A DNA stretch of 64,000 nucleotides from Paraburkholderia rhynchosiae (GTDB lineage Bacteria > Pseudomonadota > Gammaproteobacteria > Burkholderiales > Burkholderiaceae): NCBI RefSeq assembly GCF_002879865.1, contig NZ_PNXY01000012.1:1-64000 (forward strand), read 5' to 3'. Below the pieces are notes generated by a model. It made no database searches, had not been told where the DNA came from, and was given only the letters and a program-made list of their open reading frames with translations. The translations under genes and the position numbers were made by a program. Positions 26,664 through 35,698 of the stretch are shown piece by piece (the stretch's first letter is position 1; each line of letters begins with the position of its first letter).

Positions 26664-29600
26664 TCATCTTCCGCCTTCGATCTCCGGCATGGGCGCGAAC
26701 AGAGCGTCGATGTCGTCGTCCGAGAACTTGGCGGCGCCGGCGGCGTCTTCGGAGAGAATGCTGTCGGCGAGTCCCGCCTTGCGCTCCTGCAACTCCACGA
26801 TCTTTTCTTCGATGCTGCCCGCCGCAATCAGCTTGTAGACGAACACGGGCTTGTCCTGCCCCAGCCGATGCGCGCGGTCGGTCGCCTGGTTTTCAGCGGC
26901 TGGATTCCACCACGGGTCGTAGTGGATCACAGTATCGGCGGCGGTCAGGTTCAGGCCCACGCCACCCGCCTTCAGACTGATCAGGAACAAGGGCACCTCG
27001 CCTTGCTGGAAACGCTCGACGGGCGTGATCCGGTCCGTCGTATCGCCGGTCAGGATCACATATGGAATGGCGGCTTCTTCGAGTGCCTCGGCGATCAGCG
27101 AGAGCATGCCAGTGAACTGCGAAAACAGCAGGACGCGGCGCCCTTCGTCGATCAACTCCGGCAGCATCGACAGCAAAAGATCGAGCTTGGCAGAGCGCAT
27201 GCCTCTTGCGCCCTTCTCCGCTTTATCGGGACTCGCCGGCTTGCCGGCCGCATCCCGACTGCGCTCGTCGACCTCGCTCGCGCTTCTCAGCGTGCGCAAG
27301 AGACGCGGATCGCAACAGACCTGCCGCAGCTTCAACAGCGCGTCCAGCACGATGATGTGACTGCGCGCGAGACCTTGCGCGCTGACCGCGGCGCGCACCT
27401 TCTCCTGCATCGCCGTGCGCACAGTCTCGTACAGATCGCGCTGCGCGCCTTCGAGATCGACGGAGCAGACAATCGTCGTCTTGGCCGGCAACTCCTTGGC
27501 GACCTCGTCCTTGCGACGCCGCAGCATGAATGGCCGGATGCGGCGCGCGAGCAGCGAGCGGCGCACGCCGTCGCCGTTCTTTTCGATCGGGTTGCGCCAG
27601 CGGCGCGTGAAGTCCTTCTGGCTGCCGAGAAAACCCGGCAGCAGAAAATCGAACTGCGACCACAATTCGCCGAGGTGATTTTCGAGCGGCGTGCCGGTCA
27701 GACACAGCCTGTGCAGCGCGCTCAAGCCGCGAATTGCCTGCGCGGCTTTCGTGGTCGCGTTCTTGACGTACTGCGCCTCGTCAAGAATCAGCAAGTGATA
27801 TTGGTATTCGGCGAGCACCTTCTGATCGCGCCACAGTAATGCATACGTGGTCAGGATCAGTTCGTGTTCGCCGATCTGCTCGAAACGCTCCTTGCGCTGC
27901 GGGCCGTTCAGCACCAGCACCTTTAGTTCGGGCGCGAAGCGCCGCGCTTCCTCGCGCCAGTTGTGCACGAGCGTGGTCGGCACCACGATCAGCGCGGGGC
28001 GGTCGAGCCGCCCCGCTTCCTTCTCGGCAAGAATATGCGCGAGCGTCTGCACAGTCTTGCCGAGACCCATGTCGTCGGCGAGCACACCGGCGAGACCCTG
28101 CTCGCGTAGATACTGCATCCAGTTCAGGCCCTGATGCTGGTACGCGCGCAGTTCCGCGCGCAGGCCACGCGGCACGGGCACCTCGCGCAAGCCAGGACCG
28201 GCTTGCAGACGCTGCGCCAATTGACGGATCGAATCGTCGCCGCGAAATTGCCAGCGTCCGGTATCGCTCAACGCCTGAAGGCGCCCTGCGTCGACGGAAG
28301 GCACGCGCAGCGGCGCGCCGTCGGCCAGCGTGCCGCCCAGCGAGTCGAACAGATCGACCAGCACGCGCACCACCGGCTTCAGCCGGTCCGCGCGCAGCCG
28401 CAAACGCTTGTTCTCCTCGGTCTTCAACTCGATGGGTTCGTCGTCGCGAATGGCTTCGAGCGCGCCGCTCAGCCAGCGCCGGTCGCGCCGGAACAGGTCG
28501 GCGAGCAGCGGTTCGAGCCGCACGTTACGCTCGCCGATGCGGATGCCCATTTCCAGATCGAACCAGCCGTCGCCCGCCTGATGTGCGGCGCCGTCGATTG
28601 CATCGATCTCGATGATGTTGTAGCGGAACTCGGGCGCCATCGTCACGCGCCAGCCTTTACTGACGAGATCGGGCACGGCGTCGTTGACGAACGCGGACCA
28701 CGCGTCGGCATCGGGCAGCCCGAGCATCGTGTCGGGCTGCAGGCGCGAGGCGAACACGCGGCTGGTCGGCACTTTCTGCAGTCCGCTCTTGCGCAGTTCG
28801 AGCAGGCGCTTTTTCTCGGCCTCGTAGCGGCGGCGAATATGAATCACATCGCCGCCCGGCACCGGCACGAGCGTCACACTGCTATCCACATTAATGCTGA
28901 CACCGTCGTAGTCGAAACTCACGCCGGCCAGTTCCACCGCCTCGCCCTTGCCTTTGCCCTTGCCCGTCGATGGCAGCGCGTGGCTGTTGAGCGTAAGCAC
29001 CGGCACGGGATCCACATCGATGACGCGAATCGCCGAAGCATCCTGCGTGGGCGGCAGCGGCAATTCGGGCGCGACCTCGCGCAGCACCGAGGCGACGAGC
29101 GGCGCTTCGGCGAGCGAGATCGGCGGCATGGCGAGGTAATCGGGCAATTGCTGGAACGGCAGCGACGAGTGCACGATGCCGGCCTCGTTGGCCACGCCGT
29201 CCACGTACCAGACGGGCTCCGTCGGCAGCACCATGCTGGCGCGTGGCTCGGTGCATAGAACGGGGCGCAGCCGCTGGTCGGCAAGCGGTTCCCATTCGAT
29301 GCGCCCGGGGCGGTCAGCCGCGCGCGCGAGCGGCGTGGGCCCGTCATGACCGGGCGCGACCTTGAAGTCGACGAACAGGCGCCCGGTGGCGATCAGCTTT
29401 TGCAGCATCTCGGCGCCGCTCGCGCCGCGCAGAATGAATTGCCCGAAGTCTTCGCGCGAACGGCCGAGCCATAGACCGCGCAAGATGGACAGGTCTTCGT
29501 CCGAGACGAATCTCGGCTGCTTGACTAGCGCCGCCTCGACATTGCCCCAGCTCTCGCCCACCGAGACCACCCGGCCTTCCGGATGGCAGCGCGCGCGGTA

Positions 29601-30140
29601 CAGCACGACCTCGTGCCGCATATGGAAGTCGGACCAGTTCAGCCGGTACGCGAGTGTCTCGGTGCGCGCAGCGCTCGCCTTCTGGACCGCTGCATCGGCC
29701 GCCTCGGCGCGCGCCCGGAAACGTTCGAGCCAACTGACCAGCTCGGGACGCACGCCCGGCTGCGGAGCGGCGCTTTCCGCCGCCGCCAGTTTGGCAAAGG
29801 CGGCGGCGCTGTCGTCGCGCTCATCCTGGTCCACGCGGATGATGTGGTCCATCTCGTCGTGATACTCGAGCTCGGCGAGCAGCAGCGCGGCAACGTGCTT
29901 GCAATTGCGGCCGACCGGGCAGGTGCAGTCGCTCTGCGCCCAGGGCGAGCCGCCATCGGTGCGAAACCGCACGCGTGTTCTGTACGGAAGCGGCTGGGTG
30001 CCCTGCACGTCGCCCGTCAGCGTGGCGCCGTGCCAGTGCATATTGCTGACGGGTCCGACCGCGCGCGCCTTGGCGACGGTGTGATCCCCGAGCCAATCTG
30101 CAATCCGTTCCCGATCAAAGAAAACTGACGACATCAGCAT
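26664..30140 (-). CDS. SWIM zinc-finger SNF2-family helicase
   Basis: An 1158-residue Swi2/Snf2 ATPase (HepA/RapA superfamily). An N-terminal SWIM zinc finger at about residues 72-88 (CTCPVGRNCKHVAAL) is followed by a long linker domain. Helicase motif I is DDMGLGKTVQT, motif II is LDEAQ rather than DEAH, then LTGTPLEN, and motif VI is QATDRAHRLGQ. Bacterial proteins of this type are DNA-dependent translocases of unsettled role in transcription recycling or repair. It has no partner gene. The 17-nt repeat array lies just beyond its 5' end. Confidence 0.93.
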   Translation of the reverse strand: MLMSSVFFDRERIADWLGDHTVAKARAVGPVSNMHWHGATLTGDVQGTQPLPYRTRVRFRTDGGSPWAQSDCTCPVGRNCKHVAALLLAELEYHDEMDHIIRVDQDERDDSAAAFAKLAAAESAAPQPGVRPELVSWLERFRARAEAADAAVQKASAARTETLAYRLNWSDFHMRHEVVLYRARCHPEGRVVSVGESWGNVEAALVKQPRFVSDEDLSILRGLWLGRSREDFGQFILRGASGAEMLQKLIATGRLFVDFKVAPGHDGPTPLARAADRPGRIEWEPLADQRLRPVLCTEPRASMVLPTEPVWYVDGVANEAGIVHSSLPFQQLPDYLAMPPISLAEAPLVASVLREVAPELPLPPTQDASAIRVIDVDPVPVLTLNSHALPSTGKGKGKGEAVELAGVSFDYDGVSINVDSSVTLVPVPGGDVIHIRRRYEAEKKRLLELRKSGLQKVPTSRVFASRLQPDTMLGLPDADAWSAFVNDAVPDLVSKGWRVTMAPEFRYNIIEIDAIDGAAHQAGDGWFDLEMGIRIGERNVRLEPLLADLFRRDRRWLSGALEAIRDDEPIELKTEENKRLRLRADRLKPVVRVLVDLFDSLGGTLADGAPLRVPSVDAGRLQALSDTGRWQFRGDDSIRQLAQRLQAGPGLREVPVPRGLRAELRAYQHQGLNWMQYLREQGLAGVLADDMGLGKTVQTLAHILAEKEAGRLDRPALIVVPTTLVHNWREEARRFAPELKVLVLNGPQRKERFEQIGEHELILTTYALLWRDQKVLAEYQYHLLILDEAQYVKNATTKAAQAIRGLSALHRLCLTGTPLENHLGELWSQFDFLLPGFLGSQKDFTRRWRNPIEKNGDGVRRSLLARRIRPFMLRRRKDEVAKELPAKTTIVCSVDLEGAQRDLYETVRTAMQEKVRAAVSAQGLARSHIIVLDALLKLRQVCCDPRLLRTLRSASEVDERSRDAAGKPASPDKAEKGARGMRSAKLDLLLSMLPELIDEGRRVLLFSQFTGMLSLIAEALEEAAIPYVILTGDTTDRITPVERFQQGEVPLFLISLKAGGVGLNLTAADTVIHYDPWWNPAAENQATDRAHRLGQDKPVFVYKLIAAGSIEEKIVELQERKAGLADSILSEDAAGAAKFSDDDIDALFAPMPEIEGGR

Positions 30141-30303
30141 GCATCCTCTTCAAGCCGGCCAAAGCAAGCGGCGCGAGCGCAATGGGCCCGGCGGACGGCG
30201 CGCTGCCTGCCGGTGCGTTTTCTGCGTAGCGTCGATTGCCAGTGATAACCGGCCATTTTACGCGTTGGCGGGATTTGGCTGTGCGAGGCGGTGCTGGCGT
30301 GGA

Positions 30304-30542
30304 GGTTTGTGTGGGGCGGGTTTTGCGCGCATGCGGGTTTTGTGCGGCCACGCGTTTTGTGCAGGGACCGGTTTCATGCGGCTACGGATTTTGTGCGCGG
30401 AAGGGATTCGTGCGGGGATGCGTTCTGTGCGCAAAAGGGTTTCCTGCGGGACGCGCTTGGCGCGGCGTCGCGTTTTCGGGCGGACAGCCGTTTTCGCACG
30501 AAGACGCGTTTCAAGCAGCGACGGGTTTCATCGCCAGACGCC
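30304..30542. repeat. degenerate 17-nt tandem repeat array
   Basis: About fourteen contiguous units of mostly 17 nt. Units at 30321, 30338, 30355, 30372, 30389, 30406, 30423 and 30440 are all exactly 17 nt. Three units (starting 30457, 30473 and 30491) are 16-18 nt, then 17-nt phasing resumes at 30509 and 30526. A rough consensus is TTTTGTGCGGNNACGCG, for example TTTTGTGCGGCCACGCG at 30338 and TTTTGTGCAGGGACCGG at 30355. It contains no stop codons in plus-strand frames, so long open frames cross it, but it resembles no protein I know. Confidence 0.85.
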
Positions 30543-30644
30543 ACTCCGTTTGCAGCGGCTTATGGCCGCTCATTGGGGGCGCTTCAGAAAACGGAAAATC
30601 AAGCACGTTAAGACCTGGAGACCCTTTCTCGACCGGCGCTCCCG

Positions 30645-30920
30645 CTAACGTGCAGCGAACGCCTGAGTGAACTGACGGGCGCGTTTGACCTCGTCGCTCC
30701 GGAGGTAGATCGAGGTAGTCGCGATCGAAGCGTGGCGCAGGTTGTCCCGCACGGTTGTCAGTTCCGCGCCTCGGGCAAGCGCATGGGTGGCGTGCGTATG
30801 GCGCATCCAGTGCGGGCTCGCCCGCCGCAATTTTTCCGCAGCCAGCGAGTGGTGGGCGCCAATGACATCGGCGTGATTGAAGAAGCGTCGCATGACGCTC
30901 CACAGGTGGGTTCCGGTAAT
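30645..30920 (-). pseudogene. C-terminal remnant of a tyrosine recombinase
   Basis: The last 91 codons of a phage-type integrase: TGTHLWSVMRRFF, then box II with HWMRHTHATHAL, LRHASIATTSIYL and a DEVKRARQF tail. The HxxR, the second His and the catalytic Tyr region are visible, but the N-terminal arm-binding domain and box I arginine are gone. Upstream codons in the same frame are the antisense of the oxidoreductase remnant, so the gene is cut at about 30920. It stops just beside the 17-nt repeat array. Nonfunctional relic. Confidence 0.8.
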
Positions 30921-30929
30921 GCTCGCGAT

Positions 30930-32810
30930 GCTGCCTACCATCTGACGAAGCTCGGCTGGATCGTCGTGAATTGCGCCGGCCAATGGGCCAAGGCTGTGGG
31001 CCGACTGTGCGACGTCACCGTGCCGCTGCATTCGGCCGAGCACTATTACATCGTCACCGAACGCATTGCTGGCGTGCATCCCGATCTGCCGGTCATGCGC
31101 GACCCGGATGGTTTCATCTATTTCAAGGAAGAAGTCGGCGGTCTGGTGATGGGCGGCTTTGAACCGGATGCCAAGCCGTGGGGCATGAACGGCATCCCCG
31201 AAAATTTCGAATTTCAACTGCTGCCCGACGATTGGAACCAGTTCGAAATCCTGATGACAAACGCGCTCCAACGCGTGCCGGCGCTCGAAACGGCACAGGT
31301 CCGGCAGTTCTACAACGGCCCCGAATCGTTCACGCCCGACAACAACTTCATACTCGGTGAAGCGCCCGAACTGCGGCGCTTTTTCGTCGGCGCGGGTTTC
31401 AACTCGATGGGCATTGCATCCGCGGGCGGCGCGGGCATGGCGCTCGCCGAATGGATCGTCGCGGGCGAGCCGACCATGGATTTGTGGCCGGTCGACATCC
31501 GCCGCTTCGCGCGCTTCAATGGCAACGACACGTGGCTGCACGACCGGGTGAAGGAAACGCTCGGCTTGCACTATGCGATGCCGTGGCCCAATCGCGAACT
31601 CGACAGCGCGCGGCCGTTTCGCCGTTCGCCGCTGTACGCTTTGCTGCGCGATGACGACGCCTGTTTCGGCAGCAAGATGGGCTGGGAGCGCGCCAACTTT
31701 TTCGCGCCGACGCGCGAAGAAGCGCACATCCATTACGCGTTCGGCCGGCAGAACTGGTTGCCGTGGAGCGGCGCCGAACATCGCGCGTGCCGCGAAGGTG
31801 TGGCGCTGTTCGACATGACGTCGTTCTCCAAATTTCTCGTCAAAGGCCGCGACGCGCAAAGCGTTCTGCAAGGCCTTGTCGCGAACGATGTGGACGTGCC
31901 GGTCGGCAGGACTGTCTATACCGGCATGCTCAACGAACGCGGCAATTACGAGTCCGACTTCACGCTTACGCGCCTCGCCGCGGATCAATACCTGCTCGTT
32001 ACAGGCACCGCGCAATCCACGCGCGACTTCGACGTGATTGAAAAAGCGATTCCACCCGACAAGCACTGCATGCTCGTCGACGTGACGGGCCAATATGCGG
32101 TGCTCGCCGTGATGGGCCCGCGCTCGCGCGAACTGCTGCAAAGCGTATCGAAAGCGGACTGGCGCAACGAAGCGTTCGCGTTCGGCCAAAGCCGCGAGAT
32201 CGACATCGGTTATGCGACGGTGCGCGCCACGCGTCTCACTTATGTCGGCGAACTCGGTTGGGAACTGTACGTGCCGGTCGAATTCACGGTCGGCGTGTAC
32301 GAAGGCTTGCATGAAGCAGGCAAAGCATTCGGACTCGTGAATGCGGGCTACTACGCGATCGACTCCTTGCGCATCGAAAAAGGCTATCGCGCGTGGGGGC
32401 GTGAACTGACGCCGGACACCAATCCGTTCGAGGCGGGCCTCTCTTTCGCGTGCAAGCTCGACAAGGACATTGCGTTTCGCGGCCGCGACGCATTGCTGAA
32501 ATTACGCGACGAACCGCTGCGTCGCCGTATGGTCGTGCTGACCGCCGACGGCGCAGCGGATCGCATGTTGTGGGGCGGCGAAGCGATTCTCCGCGATGGC
32601 AAGCCCGTCGGTTTCGTGAGTTCGGCGGCGTTCGGCCACACGCTCGGCTGTCCGGTCGCGATGGGCTATGTGAACAATCCGGATGGCCCGGCCGACGCCG
32701 CGTATCTGATGAGCGGCGCTTATGCAATCGACGTCGCCGGCGAATTGCTGGGGGCTGCGCTTCATCTGAAGGCGCCGTATGATCCGCGCTCGGAACGGGT
32801 GAGAAGCTAG
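30930..32810 (+). pseudogene. truncated FAD/GcvT oxidoreductase (DMGDH/sarcosine dehydrogenase-like)
   Basis: A frame of about 626 codons covering most of a dimethylglycine/sarcosine dehydrogenase-like protein: part of the FAD oxidase domain (NCAGQWA, FYNGPESFTPDNN, FVGAGFNSMGIASAGG), then a complete GcvT-type folate-binding domain (GELGWELYVP) and its C-terminal barrel (LGCPVAMGYV). The Rossmann start is missing. The residue string AYHLTKLGW, normally near position 20-30, is followed directly by IVVNCAGQWA from around residue 190, so an internal block is deleted too. The frame fuses upstream to antisense integrase sequence. Without the FAD-binding motif it should be inactive. Confidence 0.8.
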
Positions 32811-32926
32811 CCATGCGGTTGACGCCCATCGCGCGCCATACTCGCAAGCACGCCGTCGCGATGGATGAGCCCATGAAACAGCGCGCCCGCGAGAGGGTTC
32901 AACAGGCGCGCCGGCCATCGGCACTT

Positions 32927-33193
32927 TCAATTCATGCTGCCCGTCGACGCGCTTTCGCTCGCCACGCGGCTCGCGGCTGCCTGAGCGGCGAGCGCCTCTT
33001 TGTGCTGCTCGACCTGCCGCGCGAAGACAGGGTTGACGTCCGGATACGATGCGTCGGTCACGTAATTCAGGCCGTTTTGTTGTGCTTCGATTAGTTCCTG
33101 GTAGACCTCGGCGCGCGTTTTTCCTTGCGCAAAAGCACTCGAGGAAGCAGCCAGAACGACCACGGACAATGCGGCAAAAGCGATCTTCTTCAT
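32927..33193 (-). CDS. DUF4148 small secreted protein
   Basis: An 88-residue exported protein. Signal peptide MKKIAFAALSVVVLAASSSAFA, then the DUF4148 core RAEVYQELIEAQQNGLN followed by YPDVNPVFARQV. This family is abundant in Burkholderia-type genomes; its role is unknown. A candidate ECF promoter (GGAATAAA / CGTGGT) lies at 33260-33236 on the same strand, 43 bp upstream of the start. Confidence 0.9.
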   Translation of the reverse strand: MKKIAFAALSVVVLAASSSAFAQGKTRAEVYQELIEAQQNGLNYVTDASYPDVNPVFARQVEQHKEALAAQAAASRVASESASTGSMN

Positions 33194-33235
33194 GATGGAC
33201 TCCGGTGAATTTTGTGCGGGTTCGCATCAGGGAGA

Positions 33236-33260
33236 ACCACGCTCCACGGACTTTTATTCC
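33236..33260 (-). promoter_or_regulatory. candidate ECF promoter upstream of DUF4148 gene
   Basis: Minus-strand GGAATAAA at 33260-33253 and CGTGGT at 33241-33236, start-to-start 19 nt. It matches the layout of the elements upstream of the ECF sigma gene and the anti-sigma-like gene nearby. No transcription data, so tentative. Confidence 0.4.
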
Positions 33261-33389
33261 TGAGCGAGCGTCCCGTGAAAAACATTTTCGGCGCGCGGAA
33301 TAAAGCGTTTTGCGAAGGGGTTTGCTCTGCCGCCAGCAACGTCATACCGGCGCGTTCAAAGATGTTCGCCATGATTCCGTAGAAAGAGT

Positions 33390-33415
33390 GGAATAAACCC
33401 GCGTCCGCGCGTGTT
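33390..33415 (+). promoter_or_regulatory. candidate ECF promoter upstream of anti-sigma-like gene
   Basis: GGAATAAA at 33390-33397 and CGTGTT at 33410-33415, start-to-start 20 nt, 41 bp before the coding start at 33456. It is one base longer in spacing than the two sister sites. Confidence 0.4.
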
Positions 33416-33455
33416 CGCTCCTCAATAGCCGGACTCTGACCGGAGACTCGTCATC

Positions 33456-34184
33456 ATGAACCCGACCGACCCCGCCGACTCGCCGCTTTCCGAAGCCGAC
33501 ATTCAGGCCTACGCCGACGGCACGCTGTCGCCGGCGCGCGCCGCGTTTCTGCGCGACTACCTGGGCCGCGATCCGGCGGAAGCACGCCGCGTGGCCTTCT
33601 ACGGCAAACTGAACGCGCAGATTCAGCGTTCGTTTCAGACCGCCGACGAACCCGCGGCCGCCGCAATCAAAGGCCGGCGCGGCGCGGGTGGCCGCATCGG
33701 CAAAGCAGCGAGGACGGGCATGAGCAAGCCGCTTAAAGCGCTGGCCGTGCTGGTCATTGCGTTGATCGCCGCGAGCGGGTGGCTCGCAAGCACGCAAGTC
33801 ACCGCGCAGGCGCTCAACAACGCGGCCGTGATGGCGTTGGCCGAAACCACCGCCGCACATTTTTCGGCGGCATCGCCAACTCGCATGGATCCGTCAGCGC
33901 CGAACCTCGCGGCGATCGGACTGCGGCTCGTGGATCAGCGCGTGCTATCGCTCGGTCTATTGCAGCGTGCCAGCGAATTCGTCTACTTGAATGGCGACAA
34001 CCAGCCCGTGGTGGTTCTGTCGACGCTCGCGCTGCTCGCGCCCGCGCAGCCGCAATGGTCCGCGCGCCGAATCGGCGACGTGCGTCTGCTGACCTGGACG
34101 GCGCAATGGCAGCGTTTCGTGGTTGTCGGCAATGCACGCACGCACGGCCTGATGCGAGCAGCCGACGTCATGACCGCGCAATGA
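33456..34184 (+). CDS. anti-sigma-factor-like membrane protein
   Basis: A 242-residue protein whose N-terminus (SEADIQAYADGTLSPARAAFLRDYL) is the short anti-sigma domain that clasps ECF sigma factors. One TM helix is near residues 91-110 (KALAVLVIALIAASGWLAS), with a periplasmic domain of about 130 residues. The same N-terminal signature occurs in the anti-sigma gene at 34838, so they are paralogues. It lies upstream of the sigma gene on the same strand, 138 bp away. No zinc-binding HxxxCxxC motif is present, so a redox ZAS mechanism is unlikely. Confidence 0.75.
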   Translation: MNPTDPADSPLSEADIQAYADGTLSPARAAFLRDYLGRDPAEARRVAFYGKLNAQIQRSFQTADEPAAAAIKGRRGAGGRIGKAARTGMSKPLKALAVLVIALIAASGWLASTQVTAQALNNAAVMALAETTAAHFSAASPTRMDPSAPNLAAIGLRLVDQRVLSLGLLQRASEFVYLNGDNQPVVVLSTLALLAPAQPQWSARRIGDVRLLTWTAQWQRFVVVGNARTHGLMRAADVMTAQ

Positions 34185-34222
34185 AGCGCATGCGCGCATG
34201 TCATCAATCGATCCGACGCAAC

Positions 34223-34247
34223 GGAATAAAATGCGCTCACGCGTGTT
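34223..34247 (+). promoter_or_regulatory. candidate autoregulatory ECF promoter
   Basis: GGAATAAA at 34223-34230 and CGTGTT at 34242-34247, start-to-start 19 nt, 75 bp before the ECF sigma start. A self-controlled promoter is common for ECF sigma genes. Confidence 0.4.
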
Positions 34248-34322
34248 TGCATCTGGAACGCGTGCGGCGTTCGCTGGAGCGCCGCCGCTCTGTGTCCACG
34301 AGACCCCTCATCGGGATGAAAA

Positions 34323-34841
34323 ATGGATGTGCGTGACGAGTTGATGGAACATGTGCCGCGTTTGCGGCGCTACGCACGGGCGCTGATCAACAATCGCGAC
34401 CTCGCGGACGATCTGGTGCAAGACACACTCGAACGCGCGCTCGGCCGCACCGGCATGTTTGAGCCCGGCACCGATCTGCGCGCGTGGCTCTTCACGATCA
34501 TGCATAACGTGTTCGCCAATCAGGCGCGCAAGGCATCGTCACGTGCGATCCACGTGGCGGTCGACGACGAAAGCGTTCATGAAAGCGAGTTCGCCGTGCC
34601 GGCGCAACAGGCCCGCTCGCTCGAAATGCGCGACCTCGATTACGCGTTGCAGCGTCTGCCGATCGAGCAGCGCGAAGTGGTGCTGCTGGTGGGCCTCGAG
34701 GAAATGAGCTATGCCGACGTCGCGCTCGCGCTGAACGTGCCGATCGGCACGGTGATGTCGCGGCTTTCGCGCGGGCGCGAACGGCTTCGGGCGTTGATGG
34801 CGGGCACGCAGCCCGGTGCGAAATTACAGGTGGTGCGATGA
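34323..34841 (+). CDS. ECF-type RNA polymerase sigma factor
   Basis: A 172-residue group IV sigma factor. Region 2 contains RDLADDLVQDTLERAL and DLRAWLFTIMHNVF; region 4 contains LPIEQREVVLLVGLEEMSYADVA with the helix-turn-helix IGTVMSRLSRGR. It lacks regions 1 and 3, as expected. It overlaps the downstream anti-sigma gene by ATGA, the usual arrangement for matched pairs. The regulon is unknown; three similar candidate promoters lie within 1 kb. Confidence 0.93.
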   Translation: MDVRDELMEHVPRLRRYARALINNRDLADDLVQDTLERALGRTGMFEPGTDLRAWLFTIMHNVFANQARKASSRAIHVAVDDESVHESEFAVPAQQARSLEMRDLDYALQRLPIEQREVVLLVGLEEMSYADVALALNVPIGTVMSRLSRGRERLRALMAGTQPGAKLQVVR

Positions 34842-35659
34842 GCGAGCAACATACGCCGATCAGCGAAGAAGATCTGCACGCGTACGTGGACGGCACGCTG
34901 TCCGAAGAACGGCGTGCGGATGTCGAGCGCGCGCTCGAACAGAATCCCGAACTGGCTACGCGCGCCAGCGATTATTTTTCGCTGAACAGCATGTTCCATG
35001 AGCGCTACGACCGCGTGTTGAGCGAACCCGTGCCGAAGCGTTTGCAGGCGAGCCCGCCGCGCCGCTCACGCATTGCCGCTAACTGGCCGCAATTCGCGGG
35101 GATGGCGGCGGCGCTCGTGATGGGTATCGGCATCGGCGTGGGCGCGCATATGGGGCAGGACGTGTTGTCGCCGGTCGCCAGTTCGTCGAACACGCGACCT
35201 GTGAGTGCGGACAGTTCCGAAGTACTCGCGCGACAGGCCGCGGTCGCGCATGTGGTTTATATGCCGGCGGTCGACCGGCCCACCGACATGAGCGCGGATC
35301 ACGAGCAGGATTTCGTGCAGTGGCTCGCGAATCGACTCGGCACCAACGTGCATCCGCCGATGCTCTCAAAGGACGGCTTCGCGCTCTCCGGCGGACGGCT
35401 ATTGCCTGGCGCGGACGGCCCGACTGCGCAGTTCATGTATCGCGGCCCGAATGGTGAGCGCGTGACGCTGTGCATCTCGCGTCGCCAGGTGAATGCGAAC
35501 ACGACGGCGTTCAAGCTGTATCAGGACGGACCCGTCAATGTGTTCTATTGGGTCGACGGCGATTTCGGCTATGCGGTGTCGGGCGGCATCGACCGCAAGC
35601 AGTTGTTGCAGCTCTCGCATGCCGTGTACTCGCAGTTGACGGGCGCGGCGCCGGGTTGA
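34838..35659 (+). CDS. cognate anti-sigma factor (membrane-anchored)
   Basis: A 273-residue protein. N-terminal cytoplasmic domain SEEDLHAYVDGTLSEERRAD, a TM helix at about residues 85-107 (FAGMAAALVMGIGIGVGA), then a periplasmic domain with an NRLGTNVHPP segment and a GERVTLCISR strand. It starts in the stop codon of the sigma gene, so stoichiometric expression is expected. No zinc motif seen. Release is probably by regulated proteolysis or direct sensing in the periplasm. Confidence 0.9.
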   Translation: MSEQHTPISEEDLHAYVDGTLSEERRADVERALEQNPELATRASDYFSLNSMFHERYDRVLSEPVPKRLQASPPRRSRIAANWPQFAGMAAALVMGIGIGVGAHMGQDVLSPVASSSNTRPVSADSSEVLARQAAVAHVVYMPAVDRPTDMSADHEQDFVQWLANRLGTNVHPPMLSKDGFALSGGRLLPGADGPTAQFMYRGPNGERVTLCISRRQVNANTTAFKLYQDGPVNVFYWVDGDFGYAVSGGIDRKQLLQLSHAVYSQLTGAAPG

Positions 35660-35698
35660 TGCGGGTGCACCGCTAGCATGCGGCTTTAGCTTGCGACC

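Noticed and set aside
30139..30670. Three overlapping open plus-strand frames across the 17-nt array, rich in Cys/Arg/Gly/Phe
   Set aside because: Openness in all three frames follows from the stop-free repeat unit; a 17-nt period cannot maintain one reading frame.
30732..32810. Annotating one intact 692-residue oxidoreductase
   Set aside because: The first 66 codons are antisense integrase, the FAD-binding start is absent and an internal block is deleted.
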